This document shows positions 24,215 through 33,589 of a stretch of 64,000 nucleotides of DNA, piece after piece. Source of the DNA: Lachnospiraceae bacterium (GTDB taxonomy: Bacteria; Bacillota; Clostridia; Lachnospirales; Lachnospiraceae); assembly GCA_910575775.1 (NCBI GenBank), contig CAJTEY010000022.1, positions 1 to 64,000 on the forward strand. The letters are read 5' to 3'. Under the pieces are notes generated by a model that searched no databases, was not told the DNA's origin, and saw only the letters and a program-made list of their open reading frames with translations. Position numbers and translations under genes: made by a program. Every line of letters begins with the position of its first letter. Position 1 is the stretch's first letter.

Positions 24215-24646
24215 ATGGCAGAATTTAATACGGTAGGCTTAGAGGACGTAATAGAGGCATTCAGCAGGCGAGAACAGGCGGCAGCAGAGGCAGTGCCAAA
24301 GATGCTACAGGCGGGCGCTGCCGTTCTGGTAGAGGCACAGCAGGAAGAGGCGCGGGCAATGGGGCTGAATGAAACGGGCGGTTTTGTGAAATCCATTAAG
24401 GCGACGGCGGTAAAAGGAGACAGCCGGGAAAAGCATATTGATGTTTACCCGCAGGGCAGGGCAAAACATGGAAATGACAGAAAGGGGGATAAAAGTAATG
24501 TAAGGTATGCAACGATAGGGTTTATAAATGAGTATGGAACGAGTAAAAAAGCCGCCCGCCCGTATATGACTGTAGCAAATGACAAGGCGCACAGCAAGGT
24601 AGTAGAGGCACAGCGGGAAGTATGGGAGCGTGAAAACAATGTGTAG
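24215..24646 (+). CDS. HK97 gp10-like tail completion protein
   Basis: A 143-residue protein. The helix EAFSRREQAAAEAVPKMLQA, VDVYPQG-type strand (HIDVYPQGRAKHGND), and IGFINEYGTSKKAARPYMTV are diagnostic of the HK97 gp10 family. These proteins terminate or stabilise the tail-to-head joint. AAAGGGG precedes the ATG. It overlaps the next gene by eight bases. Confidence 0.85.
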   Translation: MAEFNTVGLEDVIEAFSRREQAAAEAVPKMLQAGAAVLVEAQQEEARAMGLNETGGFVKSIKATAVKGDSREKHIDVYPQGRAKHGNDRKGDKSNVRYATIGFINEYGTSKKAARPYMTVANDKAHSKVVEAQREVWERENNV

Positions 24647-24965
24647 CATAAAGGAAGTAATAGAAAGCGCCGGGCTGCCAGCAGAGAGGGGCGTATATAC
24701 CGGGAAAAAGAAACCAGCCGCTTACTGTACTTTCCTGCGTCTGAATAAAGGCGCTGCGTTAAGGGCAGACGATAAAAACAGCAGCGACAGGGAGCTATAC
24801 AGGGTTACGCTTTTCTGTAAAGGGAACTTTGAAAAAAGTCTGAAACTGCTTACAGAGAAAATGGAGGTAGCAGGCTTTTATATAAACAGCGTAGACACTG
24901 AACACTACGAGACGGAAACGGGGTACTGGCTTATCCCGGTAACAATCGAAATATTAAAGGAGTGA
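24639..24965 (+). CDS. Tail terminator/neck protein, gp17-like
   Basis: The ATG at 24639 gives 108 residues. The layout of an N-terminal helix, YCTFLRLNKG, the strand YRVTLFCKGNFEKSLKLLTE and GYWLIPVTIEIL fits minor tail/tail-terminator proteins (DUF3168/gp17 type) found between gp10 and the major tail protein. Assignment rests on position and fold pattern. Confidence 0.65.
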   Translation: MCSIKEVIESAGLPAERGVYTGKKKPAAYCTFLRLNKGAALRADDKNSSDRELYRVTLFCKGNFEKSLKLLTEKMEVAGFYINSVDTEHYETETGYWLIPVTIEILKE

Positions 24966-24971
24966 AAAACA

Positions 24972-25535
24972 ATGACATTAGGACTAAAAGACCTTTTTTA
25001 CGCGATCTGCACGGAAAAGGACGGCGTAGAAAGCTACGGGCTGCCTAAAAAACTGGCAGAGGCTATGAGCGCTGATCTTTCCGTAAAAACGGCAACGGCT
25101 GACCTGTACGCAGACGACGCGATCAGCGAGAGCGTAAAGGAATTTATTAACGGCACGTTAAAGCTGGGCGTTAAAGACCTTACGCCGGAAGTGCTGGCAG
25201 ACGTTTTGGGGCAAATGGTAGACCAGAATAAAGTTGTATGGGCTGGGGACGGCGACGAGCCGCCGTTTCTTGCTATCGGATTCCGGGCGGCAAAGACCGG
25301 GGGCAGATTCCGGTATATCTGGCTGCTGAAATGTAAATTTGAGCTGCCGGGCGAGAAATACGAGACGAAAGGCGAGAGCATCAAGTTCAACACGCCGGAT
25401 ATTACCGCCACTTTCTACAAGCGGAAAAAAGACGGGAAATGGAAAGCGGATTTTGTGGGAACCGAGACAGAGACGGCAGCCAGCACATGGTTTACGGAAG
25501 TGCCGGAACCCGCAGAGCAGATGCAGGAAGTATAA
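24972..25535 (+). CDS. Major tail tube protein (phi13 type)
   Basis: A 187-residue protein opening LGLKDLFYAICTEKDGVESY. ADLYADDAISESVKEFINGT and LGVKDLTPEVLADVLG follow, then a beta-rich half ending ITATFYKRKKDGKWKADF. This is the phi13-family major tail protein that forms the tube of long non-contractile tails. It precedes the tail chaperones and tape measure as expected. Confidence 0.88.
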   Translation: MTLGLKDLFYAICTEKDGVESYGLPKKLAEAMSADLSVKTATADLYADDAISESVKEFINGTLKLGVKDLTPEVLADVLGQMVDQNKVVWAGDGDEPPFLAIGFRAAKTGGRFRYIWLLKCKFELPGEKYETKGESIKFNTPDITATFYKRKKDGKWKADFVGTETETAASTWFTEVPEPAEQMQEV

Positions 25536-25597
25536 AAAGAATATGAGAAGAGGAAAGGAGAAAGGCGCAGCGTATGGCTGCGCCTTAATTTGTTGAT

Positions 25598-25996
25598 ATG
25601 AGCGCAATTAAAGACGGGGGATATACGGTAGAGCTGAAAGGGAAAGAGTACAGACTGCTTTTTACCCTTAACGCGCTGGACGAGATTCAGACGAAATTCG
25701 GGGGCTATGACAAGCTGAATGAGATTTTCAACCAGAGTAACCCGGACTGGGTAAAAGATACAAAATGGCTGCTTACCCTGCTTATCAATGAGGGGCTGCT
25801 AGAAGAGGACGAAAACGCAGAGATCATGGAAGAACAGAAAGTAGGGCGGCTGATTCACGTAGGAAATCTGGCAGAGGTACAGAGGGCTATTTTTGCGTCG
25901 TTTGCAGCAGGGACGGCAGGAGACGGGGAAAACACAGGGGAAAACGAAGAGGAAAGAGAAGAGGCGGGGGAAATGAAAGCCGGGCAGGAAAGTTAG
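25598..25996 (+). CDS. Tail assembly chaperone (gpG-like)
   Basis: A 132-residue protein with YTVELKGKEYRLLFTLNALD at the front, helices in the middle and a Glu-rich tail. It sits between tail tube and tape measure like lambda gpG. The frame one base back stays open through its end into the following frame (26023-26199). A longer gpGT fusion by programmed frameshift is therefore possible. Confidence 0.75.
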   Translation: MSAIKDGGYTVELKGKEYRLLFTLNALDEIQTKFGGYDKLNEIFNQSNPDWVKDTKWLLTLLINEGLLEEDENAEIMEEQKVGRLIHVGNLAEVQRAIFASFAAGTAGDGENTGENEEEREEAGEMKAGQES

Positions 25997-26022
25997 ACAC
26001 TGCCCGGCTTTTATATATCGCA

Positions 26023-26199
26023 ATGGTGCTGCTGGGCTACGGGGAGCGCGAGGCGTGGAGAAAAACGCCTTATCAGATTGTGGCACTATTCAGATACCAC
26101 AGGGAATATAACCCGCACATTTTTAAGCAGGAGCGGGCAGCAGTACCGGGAACGACAGAGGAACAGGACGACATTGACATAGCATTAGGGGGATTCTGA
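26023..26199 (+). CDS. Second tail chaperone segment (gpT-like)
   Basis: From ATG 26023 this encodes 58 residues (MVLLGYGEREAWRKTPYQIV, then FRYHREYN), the typical gpT-like segment. It probably does not start at this ATG, because no ribosome binding site is seen. Its frame is open upstream across the gpG-like stop at 25994-25996, so a -1 slip near the GGAAAG before that stop, or further upstream, would fuse the two. It ends three bases before the tape measure start. Confidence 0.65.
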   Translation: MVLLGYGEREAWRKTPYQIVALFRYHREYNPHIFKQERAAVPGTTEEQDDIDIALGGF

Positions 26200-26202
26200 T
26201 TC

Positions 26203-29200
26203 ATGGCTGACAAAACAGACAATATTAAAACCCGGCTTAGTTTTGACGGAGAGGCAGAGTATAAGGCAGCCTGCAAAGATATAGGTAATAATTTGAAAAC
26301 CCTTAATGCTGAAATGCGCCGGGTAACAGCGGAGTACAAAGGAAATGAAAATAGTATAGAGGCATTAAAGGCAAAGCAGGACGTTTTATCCGAGAAGTAC
26401 GCAGAGCAGGCAAAGAAAGTAGAAGAGGCACGCAAAGCGCTAGAGAGATGCGCCCAGCAGACAGGAGATAACAGCGAGGCTACACAGAGATTAAAAAGAG
26501 ATTTGAATTATGCGCAAGCGGCACTTTATGACACAGACGCGGCTTTAAAAGCTGTAGAAAATGAATTATCAGAGGGCGTACAGGCACAGCGCCAGTATGA
26601 AGATGCTTGTCAAGGGATAGACAAAAATCTATCTCTTTTGAGTGCAGAATTACAGGAAGTAAACGCCAAATATAAAGACAATGAAAATAGCGCAAAAGCT
26701 GTAGCTGAAAAACAGGAAATTTTAAAAAAGACTTATTCAGAACAGGCAAAAAAAGTAGAGGAAACAGAACGAGCCTATGAAAGCATGGTGCGGCAGTATG
26801 GGGAAACCAGCAGCGAGGCGCAGGAACTTGAAACACAGCTGCACAAGGAAAGAGCAGCTTTATATGACGTTGAGAACCAGTTAGCGGACACAGAGCAGGG
26901 GCATAGCAGGCTTGCATCTGTTATGGGAAATCTGGGCGGCGTTATGGCAAAGGGCATAGCGGCAGTGGGAACGGCTGCGGCAGCAATAGGCACGGCAGTA
27001 GTAGCGGGGCTGGGCTACGCAGTAAGCCAGGCAGACGAGGCGAAAGGCGCGTTAAATGATTTCTGCGCCGCGACAGGGACAGCCACGGACGAGGCAGACC
27101 AGTACAAGCAGGTTATGGAGAATATTTATAACGGCAATTATGGCGAGGGATTCGAGGATATAGCCGCGTCAATGGCGACAGTAAAGCAGCAGGCGGGGGA
27201 CATGGGCGCGGACGAGTTGGAAAGAATGACCACAAATGCCTTAACCCTGCGCGATACGTTTGATATGGACGTTGCCGAGAGTACAAGGGCAGCCACGCAG
27301 CTTATGCAGAAATTTGGTCTTTCTGGTGACGAGGCTTATAACCTGATCGCGCAGGGGGCGCAGCAGGGGCTTAACCAGAACGGGGATTTGCTGGACGTTA
27401 TCAACGAGTATAGCAACCAGTATGCGCAGGCAGGGCTTAGCGCAGAGGATATGTTTAATTCCATAAAAAACGGCGCAGATACGGGAGTATGGAGTATTGA
27501 CAAAATGGGCGACGCTTTCAAGGAATTTAACATAAGAATGAATGACGGAACGGCGGGGGAATACCTTACAAGTCTGGGGCTTAATGCGGACGAGCTGGTA
27601 GGGAAGTTTCAAGCCGGGGGCGACAGCGCGAAAGAGGCAATGAGCCAGATAAGCGAGGCGCTTAAGAACTGCGACGACGAGAGCCTACAGTATACGGCAG
27701 GCGTAGGGCTTATGGGTACTATGTGGGAAGATATGGGAGCGAATGCCTGCACAGCACTTATGGGCGTAGAGGGAGAAATAAGTAAGACTGTAGACGCAAT
27801 GGGGCAGATCAACGCCGTAAAGTATGACACTTTCGGGGAGGCAATGCAGGGCGCGGGCAGGATTTTACAGACCAGCTTTATTATGCCGATCGGAGAGCAG
27901 GCGTTACCGATTTTCAGCCAGTTTGCAAATGAATTGCAGCAGGGCGCGGCTGATGCAGGCGGCGACATGGGAAAACTGGCGCAGAGTTTCGGGGACGCGT
28001 TGGGGAATATGGTAAGCGGGCTTTCTGAAATGCTGCCGCAGATTACAGGTTTTGCGGTAGAGCTTGTGAACGGGCTTGTAGGGGGCATTGTGGAGAGTGC
28101 GCCGACGATCATAAAAGCGGGCGTTGACATGATAACGGCGCTTGTAGACGGAATTGTAGATGCAATACCGACACTGGCAGAAAGCGCCGCAGAGATCATT
28201 ACTACACTGCTGGACGGCATTGTAGCGCTGATACCGAGCATAGCGGACGGGGCGGTACAGATCATAGCAGGGCTGGCAGACGGGCTGGGGCAGGCGTTAC
28301 CCGCACTTATACCGAGCGTTATAGAGGCAGTGCTTACAATCGTGGAAACGCTTATAAACAATGTGCCTATGCTGATAGATGCAGCATTGCAGCTTGTTAC
28401 CGGGCTGGCAGACGGAATTATAGCCGCGCTGCCAGTTATCATAGAGAGGTTGCCGCAGATCATAACCAGCATTATCAATGCGCTGGTTGAGGGAATACCA
28501 AAGATTCTGGAAAGCGCGGGCGATATAGTGATCGCACTTGTGGACGGCATTATAGATGCAATCCCTCTGCTGATAGCGGCAATGCCGCAGATCATAGTTG
28601 CCATTGTTACGGGGCTGGTAGAGGGGCTGCCGAAGATCGTAGCGGCAGCAGGGCAGCTGGTAGTAAGCATAGTTACAAAGCTGGCAGAACTGCCCGCCCA
28701 GATCGCAGGGGCGATAGCAGACGGCATAAACAAAATTGCCGAGTGGGGCGCACGTATGCAGGAAAAGGGCGGCACGGTGGTAACGGAGTTTGTGGCGAAA
28801 GTTATCAATATCGTAAAGGAGCTGCCGCAGAAAATCTGGAATAGCATAGTTGATGCAGTTACCAGAGTAGCCACATGGGGCGCAAATATGCAGGCAAAAG
28901 CAAAAGACGTAATGAACACCATGCTTACGAACATTGTAACCATTGTGAAAGAAACGCCTGTAAAAATCTGGAACTGCATCATAGGTGCAGTGAACAAGGT
29001 AGCCACATGGGGCGCGAACATGGTAAGCAAAGCCAAAGAGGTAATGAACACCATGCTTACGGCAATCGTGAACATTGTAACGCAGACACCGCAGAAAATC
29101 TGGAACTGCATCATAGGTGCGGTTACAAAGGTAGCCACATGGGGCGCGAACATGGTAAGCAAAGCCAAAGAGGTAATGAACACCATGCTTACGGCAATCG

Positions 29201-29952
29201 TGAACATTGTAACGCAGACACCGCAGAAAATCTGGAACTGCATCATAGGTGCGGTTACAAAAGTAGCGACGTGGGGCGCAAATATGGTAAGCAAAGCCCG
29301 CGAGGTAATGAACAGCATGGTTACGGGCATTGTGAACATAGTAAAAGAGATTCCGCAGAAAATATATAACAGCATATCCGGCGCTATTTCCAAAGTAGCC
29401 CAGTGGGGTACAGAGGTAAAAAACAAGGCGGTAGAGGGTATGCGAAACTGCGTAAACGGCATTATAAATGCTTTCTCTAATATCGGCAGCTCTTTTGCGA
29501 CAATCGGCAGCAACATTGTACAGGGTATCTGGAACGGCATAAGCAGCGGCTGGAACTGGTTAAAGGATAAAGTTTCAAGCCTTGCAAACAGCCTGTTAGA
29601 TGCCGCAAAGAGCGCTTTAGGGATTGAAAGCCCGTCTAAGAGATTCCGGGACGAGGTGGGCTTATTCATGGCGCAGGGCATAGGCGTAGGCTTTTCTGAT
29701 GAAATGAAAAAAGTAAATAAGCAGATCGAGGAAAGCATACCGCAGGAGTTTGACGTAGGCGCAAAAGTCAATTTCTCTGATGACGACATAGACGGGGAGC
29801 CGTGGAAACCAAAGCCGAAAGGCGGCGGGGCAGCGGGCAGCCCGGTAGTACATATTGTACAGAACATATACGCCAATACGACGGACTACGCAAAGCAGCA
29901 GAAAGAGGCGCAACGGCAGTTTAAGCAGGCAGCAAGGACGGTGTTAGCATGA
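26203..29952 (+). CDS. Tail tape measure protein
   Basis: A 1,249-residue protein that sets tail length. Residues 1-235 are coiled coil in two related blocks (YKAACKDIGNNLKTLNAEMR and YEDACQGIDKNLSLLSAELQ), followed by hydrophobic Ala/Gly helices and the conserved tape-measure domain around 290-480. Hydrophobic repeats follow (IVDGIVDAIP, LADGIIAALP type). Four 44-residue repeats lie at about 888-1063. The C-terminus has the usual LGIESPSKRFRDEVG motif. At 3.75 kb it predicts a tail of roughly 150-190 nm by the usual scaling. Confidence 0.93.
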   Translation: MADKTDNIKTRLSFDGEAEYKAACKDIGNNLKTLNAEMRRVTAEYKGNENSIEALKAKQDVLSEKYAEQAKKVEEARKALERCAQQTGDNSEATQRLKRDLNYAQAALYDTDAALKAVENELSEGVQAQRQYEDACQGIDKNLSLLSAELQEVNAKYKDNENSAKAVAEKQEILKKTYSEQAKKVEETERAYESMVRQYGETSSEAQELETQLHKERAALYDVENQLADTEQGHSRLASVMGNLGGVMAKGIAAVGTAAAAIGTAVVAGLGYAVSQADEAKGALNDFCAATGTATDEADQYKQVMENIYNGNYGEGFEDIAASMATVKQQAGDMGADELERMTTNALTLRDTFDMDVAESTRAATQLMQKFGLSGDEAYNLIAQGAQQGLNQNGDLLDVINEYSNQYAQAGLSAEDMFNSIKNGADTGVWSIDKMGDAFKEFNIRMNDGTAGEYLTSLGLNADELVGKFQAGGDSAKEAMSQISEALKNCDDESLQYTAGVGLMGTMWEDMGANACTALMGVEGEISKTVDAMGQINAVKYDTFGEAMQGAGRILQTSFIMPIGEQALPIFSQFANELQQGAADAGGDMGKLAQSFGDALGNMVSGLSEMLPQITGFAVELVNGLVGGIVESAPTIIKAGVDMITALVDGIVDAIPTLAESAAEIITTLLDGIVALIPSIADGAVQIIAGLADGLGQALPALIPSVIEAVLTIVETLINNVPMLIDAALQLVTGLADGIIAALPVIIERLPQIITSIINALVEGIPKILESAGDIVIALVDGIIDAIPLLIAAMPQIIVAIVTGLVEGLPKIVAAAGQLVVSIVTKLAELPAQIAGAIADGINKIAEWGARMQEKGGTVVTEFVAKVINIVKELPQKIWNSIVDAVTRVATWGANMQAKAKDVMNTMLTNIVTIVKETPVKIWNCIIGAVNKVATWGANMVSKAKEVMNTMLTAIVNIVTQTPQKIWNCIIGAVTKVATWGANMVSKAKEVMNTMLTAIVNIVTQTPQKIWNCIIGAVTKVATWGANMVSKAREVMNSMVTGIVNIVKEIPQKIYNSISGAISKVAQWGTEVKNKAVEGMRNCVNGIINAFSNIGSSFATIGSNIVQGIWNGISSGWNWLKDKVSSLANSLLDAAKSALGIESPSKRFRDEVGLFMAQGIGVGFSDEMKKVNKQIEESIPQEFDVGAKVNFSDDDIDGEPWKPKPKGGGAAGSPVVHIVQNIYANTTDYAKQQKEAQRQFKQAARTVLA
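28864..29391 (+). repeat. 132-bp tandem repeats in tape measure gene
   Basis: Four units start at 28864, 28996, 29128 and 29260, each 44 codons and opening VATWGAN. The second and third units are almost identical at DNA level, the outer two diverged. Unit gain or loss would change tail length in 44-residue steps. Confidence 0.85.
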
Positions 29953-30836
29953 TGTATGAAAAGCTGGTTTATACCAATGAGAGGGGCGAAAGCATAGAGC
30001 TTAGCGTAGGCAGTGTGTACCATTGCAACGTAAGCAAGGACGTAGACGGCATAGCAGGCGTGACAAATGCAGTATACAGCACAAACAGCATGGGGCAGCA
30101 TGGAGATACCTATGTAGGGCAACGGATAGAGGCGCGGGACGTAGACATACTGGGGCATATCAACACAAGGGATAAGCAGCAGTCTTACGAACTGCGCCGC
30201 AGGCTGCTTAAGATATTTAACCCGGAGCTGGGCGGCACGCTTGCCTATGAGTATGGCAGCTTTAAGCGTATTATTAACTGCCGCCTGCATGGAAAGCCGG
30301 ACGTAGGGAGAAAAAGCGTTTTGCAGCAGTTCAGCTTACAGCTGGATTGCCTTAACCCGTTCTGGCGGGAAGAGGACGAGCAAAAGGAAGATATAGCAAG
30401 CTGGGTGGCTGCCTGGCATTTCCCCTGCGTGATCGAAAAGGACAACAATAAAAGCATGATTTTTGGGTATCGTGCTGAAAGCGTAATTGTGGACTGCTTT
30501 AATGAGGGCGACGTATCAACAGGTATGCGGGTAAGGTTTACCGCACTGGGGACAGTTACAAACCCGATTATTTTAAACGTAGACACAGAAGAATTTATAA
30601 AGCTGAATGTAACCATGCAGACCGGGGATGTGATCGAGGTAAACACGAAATACGGCAGCAAGGGCGCTACACTGACGCGGGACGGGGTAAAGTATGACTA
30701 TTTCCGCAAGGTGGACGTAGACAGTACATTCATGCAGCTTGACATAGGGGACAACAATTTCCGCTATGATGCGGACGGCGGCGTAAATTCTATGGAAGTC
30801 TCTATTTTTTATGACAAGGAATATCTGGGGGTATGA
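29949..30836 (+). CDS. Distal tail protein
   Basis: A 295-residue Dit-like protein (YEKLVYTNERGESIELSVGS; a KQQSYELRRRLLKIFNPELG segment typical of the family's N-terminal domain; beta-rich C-terminal domain). It forms the hub between the tail tube and the tip. Its ATG overlaps the tape measure stop by four bases. Confidence 0.85.
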   Translation: MMYEKLVYTNERGESIELSVGSVYHCNVSKDVDGIAGVTNAVYSTNSMGQHGDTYVGQRIEARDVDILGHINTRDKQQSYELRRRLLKIFNPELGGTLAYEYGSFKRIINCRLHGKPDVGRKSVLQQFSLQLDCLNPFWREEDEQKEDIASWVAAWHFPCVIEKDNNKSMIFGYRAESVIVDCFNEGDVSTGMRVRFTALGTVTNPIILNVDTEEFIKLNVTMQTGDVIEVNTKYGSKGATLTRDGVKYDYFRKVDVDSTFMQLDIGDNNFRYDADGGVNSMEVSIFYDKEYLGV

Positions 30837-30839
30837 CGT

Positions 30840-31994
30840 ATGGAGCTTAGAGTATTTGACAAGACAATAGAGCCAATGGGACTGATAGACGAAATGGCAA
30901 GCCTGTTATGGCATGTAAAGTATTTTGATGTAGGGACATTCAATCTGCTTGCGCCGATCACGGACAATAACAAACGGCTGCTTACCGAGGGCAATATCAT
31001 TGTAAAGCATGACGGAAAGCGGGAAGTGACGGACGCGGCGGGCGGTATCTGGCGCAGGGCTGCGCAGATTACCTATGTACACATTACAAAAGACGAGAAC
31101 GGGCTAGAGCAGATAGAGGCACAGGGCTACATGCTTAGCTGGTGGCTTAACAAGCGCTGTATAAACCCGCAGATCATAGCGACGGCGACGAACCAGAGCC
31201 TTATTAACACAATGGTAAAGAATAACTGCGGCAGCAGTGCGAGTACAAAGCGACGTTTCCCGCGCTTTATCATGCTGGCGCAGGAAACCATAGCAGGCAG
31301 CGCGGTAGAGTATGCAAACGAGGTATACGCAAAGCTGGGGCAGGAAGTAAAGGCGAGGGCGCAGGCAGGAAAGCTGGGCTATGACATTCTGATTAACGAG
31401 AGATCGCGGCAGTACGGCTTTTATCTGTATAAGGGCAAAGACCTTACCGCGAAAAACAGCGAGGGCAACACGCCTTGTATCTTTTCAAGGGATTTTGACA
31501 ATGTAAATGAGCAGGAATATACAGCCAGTATAGAAAACTGCGGGAATTTCATTTACATACAGGGCGCGGAAGACGACAGCGGCAGCCAGCCCGTGACGAC
31601 GGTAGACGGTGAGGGCGCGTCTGGTCTGGAGCTGACAGAGGTATTTTGTGACGCGACGGACATAGCCCGGAAATACCAGAGCGGGGAAACAGAGGTAACA
31701 ATACCGCTTAATACCTATTTGCAGATGCTTAAGACAAGGGCGGCGGCAGAGCTGGAAAACTACGGAAAGATCATAAATTTTGTAAGCACCATTAACACAA
31801 ATTCCAACCTTAAGTTTAAGCAGGACTTTGATTTAGGGGACAGGATCACATGCAAGGAAACAAAGTGGGGCATACAGATTGACGCACGCATAACAGAGGT
31901 AACAGAGACATACCAGAAAGGCGCAGAGGAAATAGAGGCGACGTTTGGGGACAGCCTGCCTACGCTGGTAGACCAGATAAGGAAAGTGAGGTAA
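30840..31994 (+). CDS. Tail tip / Gp37-like endopeptidase-type protein
   Basis: A 384-residue protein opening LRVFDKTIEPMGLIDEMASL, with ITYVHITKDENGLEQIEAQG and, near the end, ITCKETKWGIQIDARITEVT. This is the pattern of the siphovirus ReqiPepy6 Gp37-like family of tail-tip proteins. It follows Dit directly and probably forms the tip hub (Tal); no peptidase domain is seen at the C-terminus. Confidence 0.75.
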   Translation: MELRVFDKTIEPMGLIDEMASLLWHVKYFDVGTFNLLAPITDNNKRLLTEGNIIVKHDGKREVTDAAGGIWRRAAQITYVHITKDENGLEQIEAQGYMLSWWLNKRCINPQIIATATNQSLINTMVKNNCGSSASTKRRFPRFIMLAQETIAGSAVEYANEVYAKLGQEVKARAQAGKLGYDILINERSRQYGFYLYKGKDLTAKNSEGNTPCIFSRDFDNVNEQEYTASIENCGNFIYIQGAEDDSGSQPVTTVDGEGASGLELTEVFCDATDIARKYQSGETEVTIPLNTYLQMLKTRAAAELENYGKIINFVSTINTNSNLKFKQDFDLGDRITCKETKWGIQIDARITEVTETYQKGAEEIEATFGDSLPTLVDQIRKVR

Positions 31995-31999
31995 AAAGC

Positions 32000-33136
32000 A
32001 TGGCTGATTGTCTGCCGTTCAATGCCATTCTGGTAGACGAGGAATACGACAGGGTATATAAAGCCGAGGACTGGGCGTGGTATTTTGCCACGTTCATAGC
32101 AAACGGCGTTTTCCCGAAACCCAGCGACGGGCTACAGGTTATAGCCTATGACAAAATGGAAATCAAGGTAAACGCCGGGTATGCGTTTATCAATGGATAC
32201 GCTTTCAGAAACCCTGTAAGTATGGGTATCACGCTAAGCACCGCAGAGGGGGCGCTTAACCGCATAGACCGGGTAATTATACGCTGGGACTTGACGCAGA
32301 GGGACATGTATCTGACCGTCTTAAAGGGCGTGCCGTCTGCCAAGCCTACGGCAGCAGCATTAACCCGGAATACGGAAATATGGGAGCTTGCCATAGCTGA
32401 TATTTACGTGGGGAAAGGCGTAACAAAGATTCAGACAAAGGATATTACAGACCAGCGCTTTAACAGTGCCTTGTGCGGCATTGTGAAAGGCACAATAGAA
32501 GAGATCGACGCAAGCGTACTGACGAAACAGTTTAATGACTTTTTCAAAACCTACAGCCAGGCAGTGCTGGACGAGTTCAGCATATATAAGCAGGACATGG
32601 AAAAGTATTTAAGCGAGATCGCGGGCATTTATGAGAACTACATAATCATGACAGAAAGCCTGTTTAACCAGTACGAGAACCAGTTTAGCGAGCGGTACAA
32701 TTCCTTTGAAAGCACGCTTGACGGATGGGACGCGGAGCTATTGAAAGCCTATACTGCTTTCATGGCGAAAATTACGCTTTTCCAGACAGAGGCAGAAAGC
32801 GAGTTTAACGCATGGTTTGAGGGCATTAAGGAAAAGCTGGGCGGGGACATTGCAGGCAGCCTGCAACTGCAAATAGACGGGCTGACAGACGCGGTAGAAC
32901 AGCTGCGGCAGCAGGCAGAGGCGGGCAGCACGGCGACGGCAGAGACGCTGGCAGAGCTTGACAGGCGGGTTACGCTGATTGAAAACGGCTGGAACATCAA
33001 TTATAAGCATGATGCCGTTTTGGGCTTGTGCTATCTGGGCGCTGCCTACATGTGCCAGCATTACGAAAGAACAGAGGAAACGGCAGTATTGGGAATTGCA
33101 TATATCGGCAATTCCTATCTTGCAAATACATTTTAA
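32000..33136 (+). CDS. Baseplate/tail-fibre connector with coiled coil
   Basis: A 378-residue protein. The N-terminal 175 residues (beta-rich, YDRVYKAEDWAWYFATFIAN and INGYAFRNPVSMGI) resemble the attachment domain of receptor-binding proteins in siphoviruses. A long helical stretch (about 190-330: SQAVLDEFSIYKQDMEKYLS, EQLRRQ-rich) is likely a trimeric coiled coil. It links the tail tip to the variable adhesin encoded two genes downstream. Confidence 0.7.
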   Translation: MADCLPFNAILVDEEYDRVYKAEDWAWYFATFIANGVFPKPSDGLQVIAYDKMEIKVNAGYAFINGYAFRNPVSMGITLSTAEGALNRIDRVIIRWDLTQRDMYLTVLKGVPSAKPTAAALTRNTEIWELAIADIYVGKGVTKIQTKDITDQRFNSALCGIVKGTIEEIDASVLTKQFNDFFKTYSQAVLDEFSIYKQDMEKYLSEIAGIYENYIIMTESLFNQYENQFSERYNSFESTLDGWDAELLKAYTAFMAKITLFQTEAESEFNAWFEGIKEKLGGDIAGSLQLQIDGLTDAVEQLRQQAEAGSTATAETLAELDRRVTLIENGWNINYKHDAVLGLCYLGAAYMCQHYERTEETAVLGIAYIGNSYLANTF

Positions 33137-33151
33137 GGAAAGGGGCAGATT

Positions 33152-33589
33152 ATGAAAGGATTTCCCAAAACATTAAAGACAAAAGACGATTACTACAACT
33201 GCCTTGCTATGGTGGCAGCCGGGGAGCTGGCGGCGGCTGATCTGCTGGCAAAAATTGAGAGTCTGGAAAAGCAGCGCTACATACAGTGCGCTATTGTATC
33301 GGTGGCAGAGGAAAAGAAAGCAGTAACAGTATATTACTGCGACGAGGCAGCGCCGGGCATGGCTTTTACGGCTGGCGGCATTTCCGGGACGGTCACGGCG
33401 GTAACGCATACCCAGACGGACGACGCGGCGGCAGCAGGCGAGACGGGCAACGACAGGACGGTATTAACACTGTCAAAGGGCATTGCCGCAGATAATACGG
33501 CTATAGGGCTGGAAAAGGCGGCAGCAGTGGCAGGAATGACCGCAGACGATATTACAGCGCTGAAAGGAGTGTTAAAACAGTATGAGTAG
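33152..33589 (+). CDS. Small tail-associated protein, hypothetical
   Basis: A 145-residue protein with GGAAAGGGG upstream. After an N-terminal helix (DYYNCLAMVAAGELAAADLL) comes a beta-rich part (RYIQCAIVSVAEEKKAVTVY and TAGGISGTVTAVTHTQ), then a short helix. It overlaps the start of the retroelement target gene by eight bases. It could be an adaptor for the variable adhesin; no family recognised. Confidence 0.55.
   Translation: MKGFPKTLKTKDDYYNCLAMVAAGELAAADLLAKIESLEKQRYIQCAIVSVAEEKKAVTVYYCDEAAPGMAFTAGGISGTVTAVTHTQTDDAAAAGETGNDRTVLTLSKGIAADNTAIGLEKAAAVAGMTADDITALKGVLKQYE

Noticed and set aside
28864..29391. Repeats that might suggest a CRISPR array
   Set aside because: The units are 132 bp, contiguous and in frame with the tape measure protein; there are no spacers. 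No CRISPR array or cas gene is seen in the window.
27609..29876. A 755-codon open frame on the minus strand
   Set aside because: It is the exact shadow of the tape measure gene, rich in Ile/Ser/Met as expected from its complement, with no ribosome binding site or recognisable domain.
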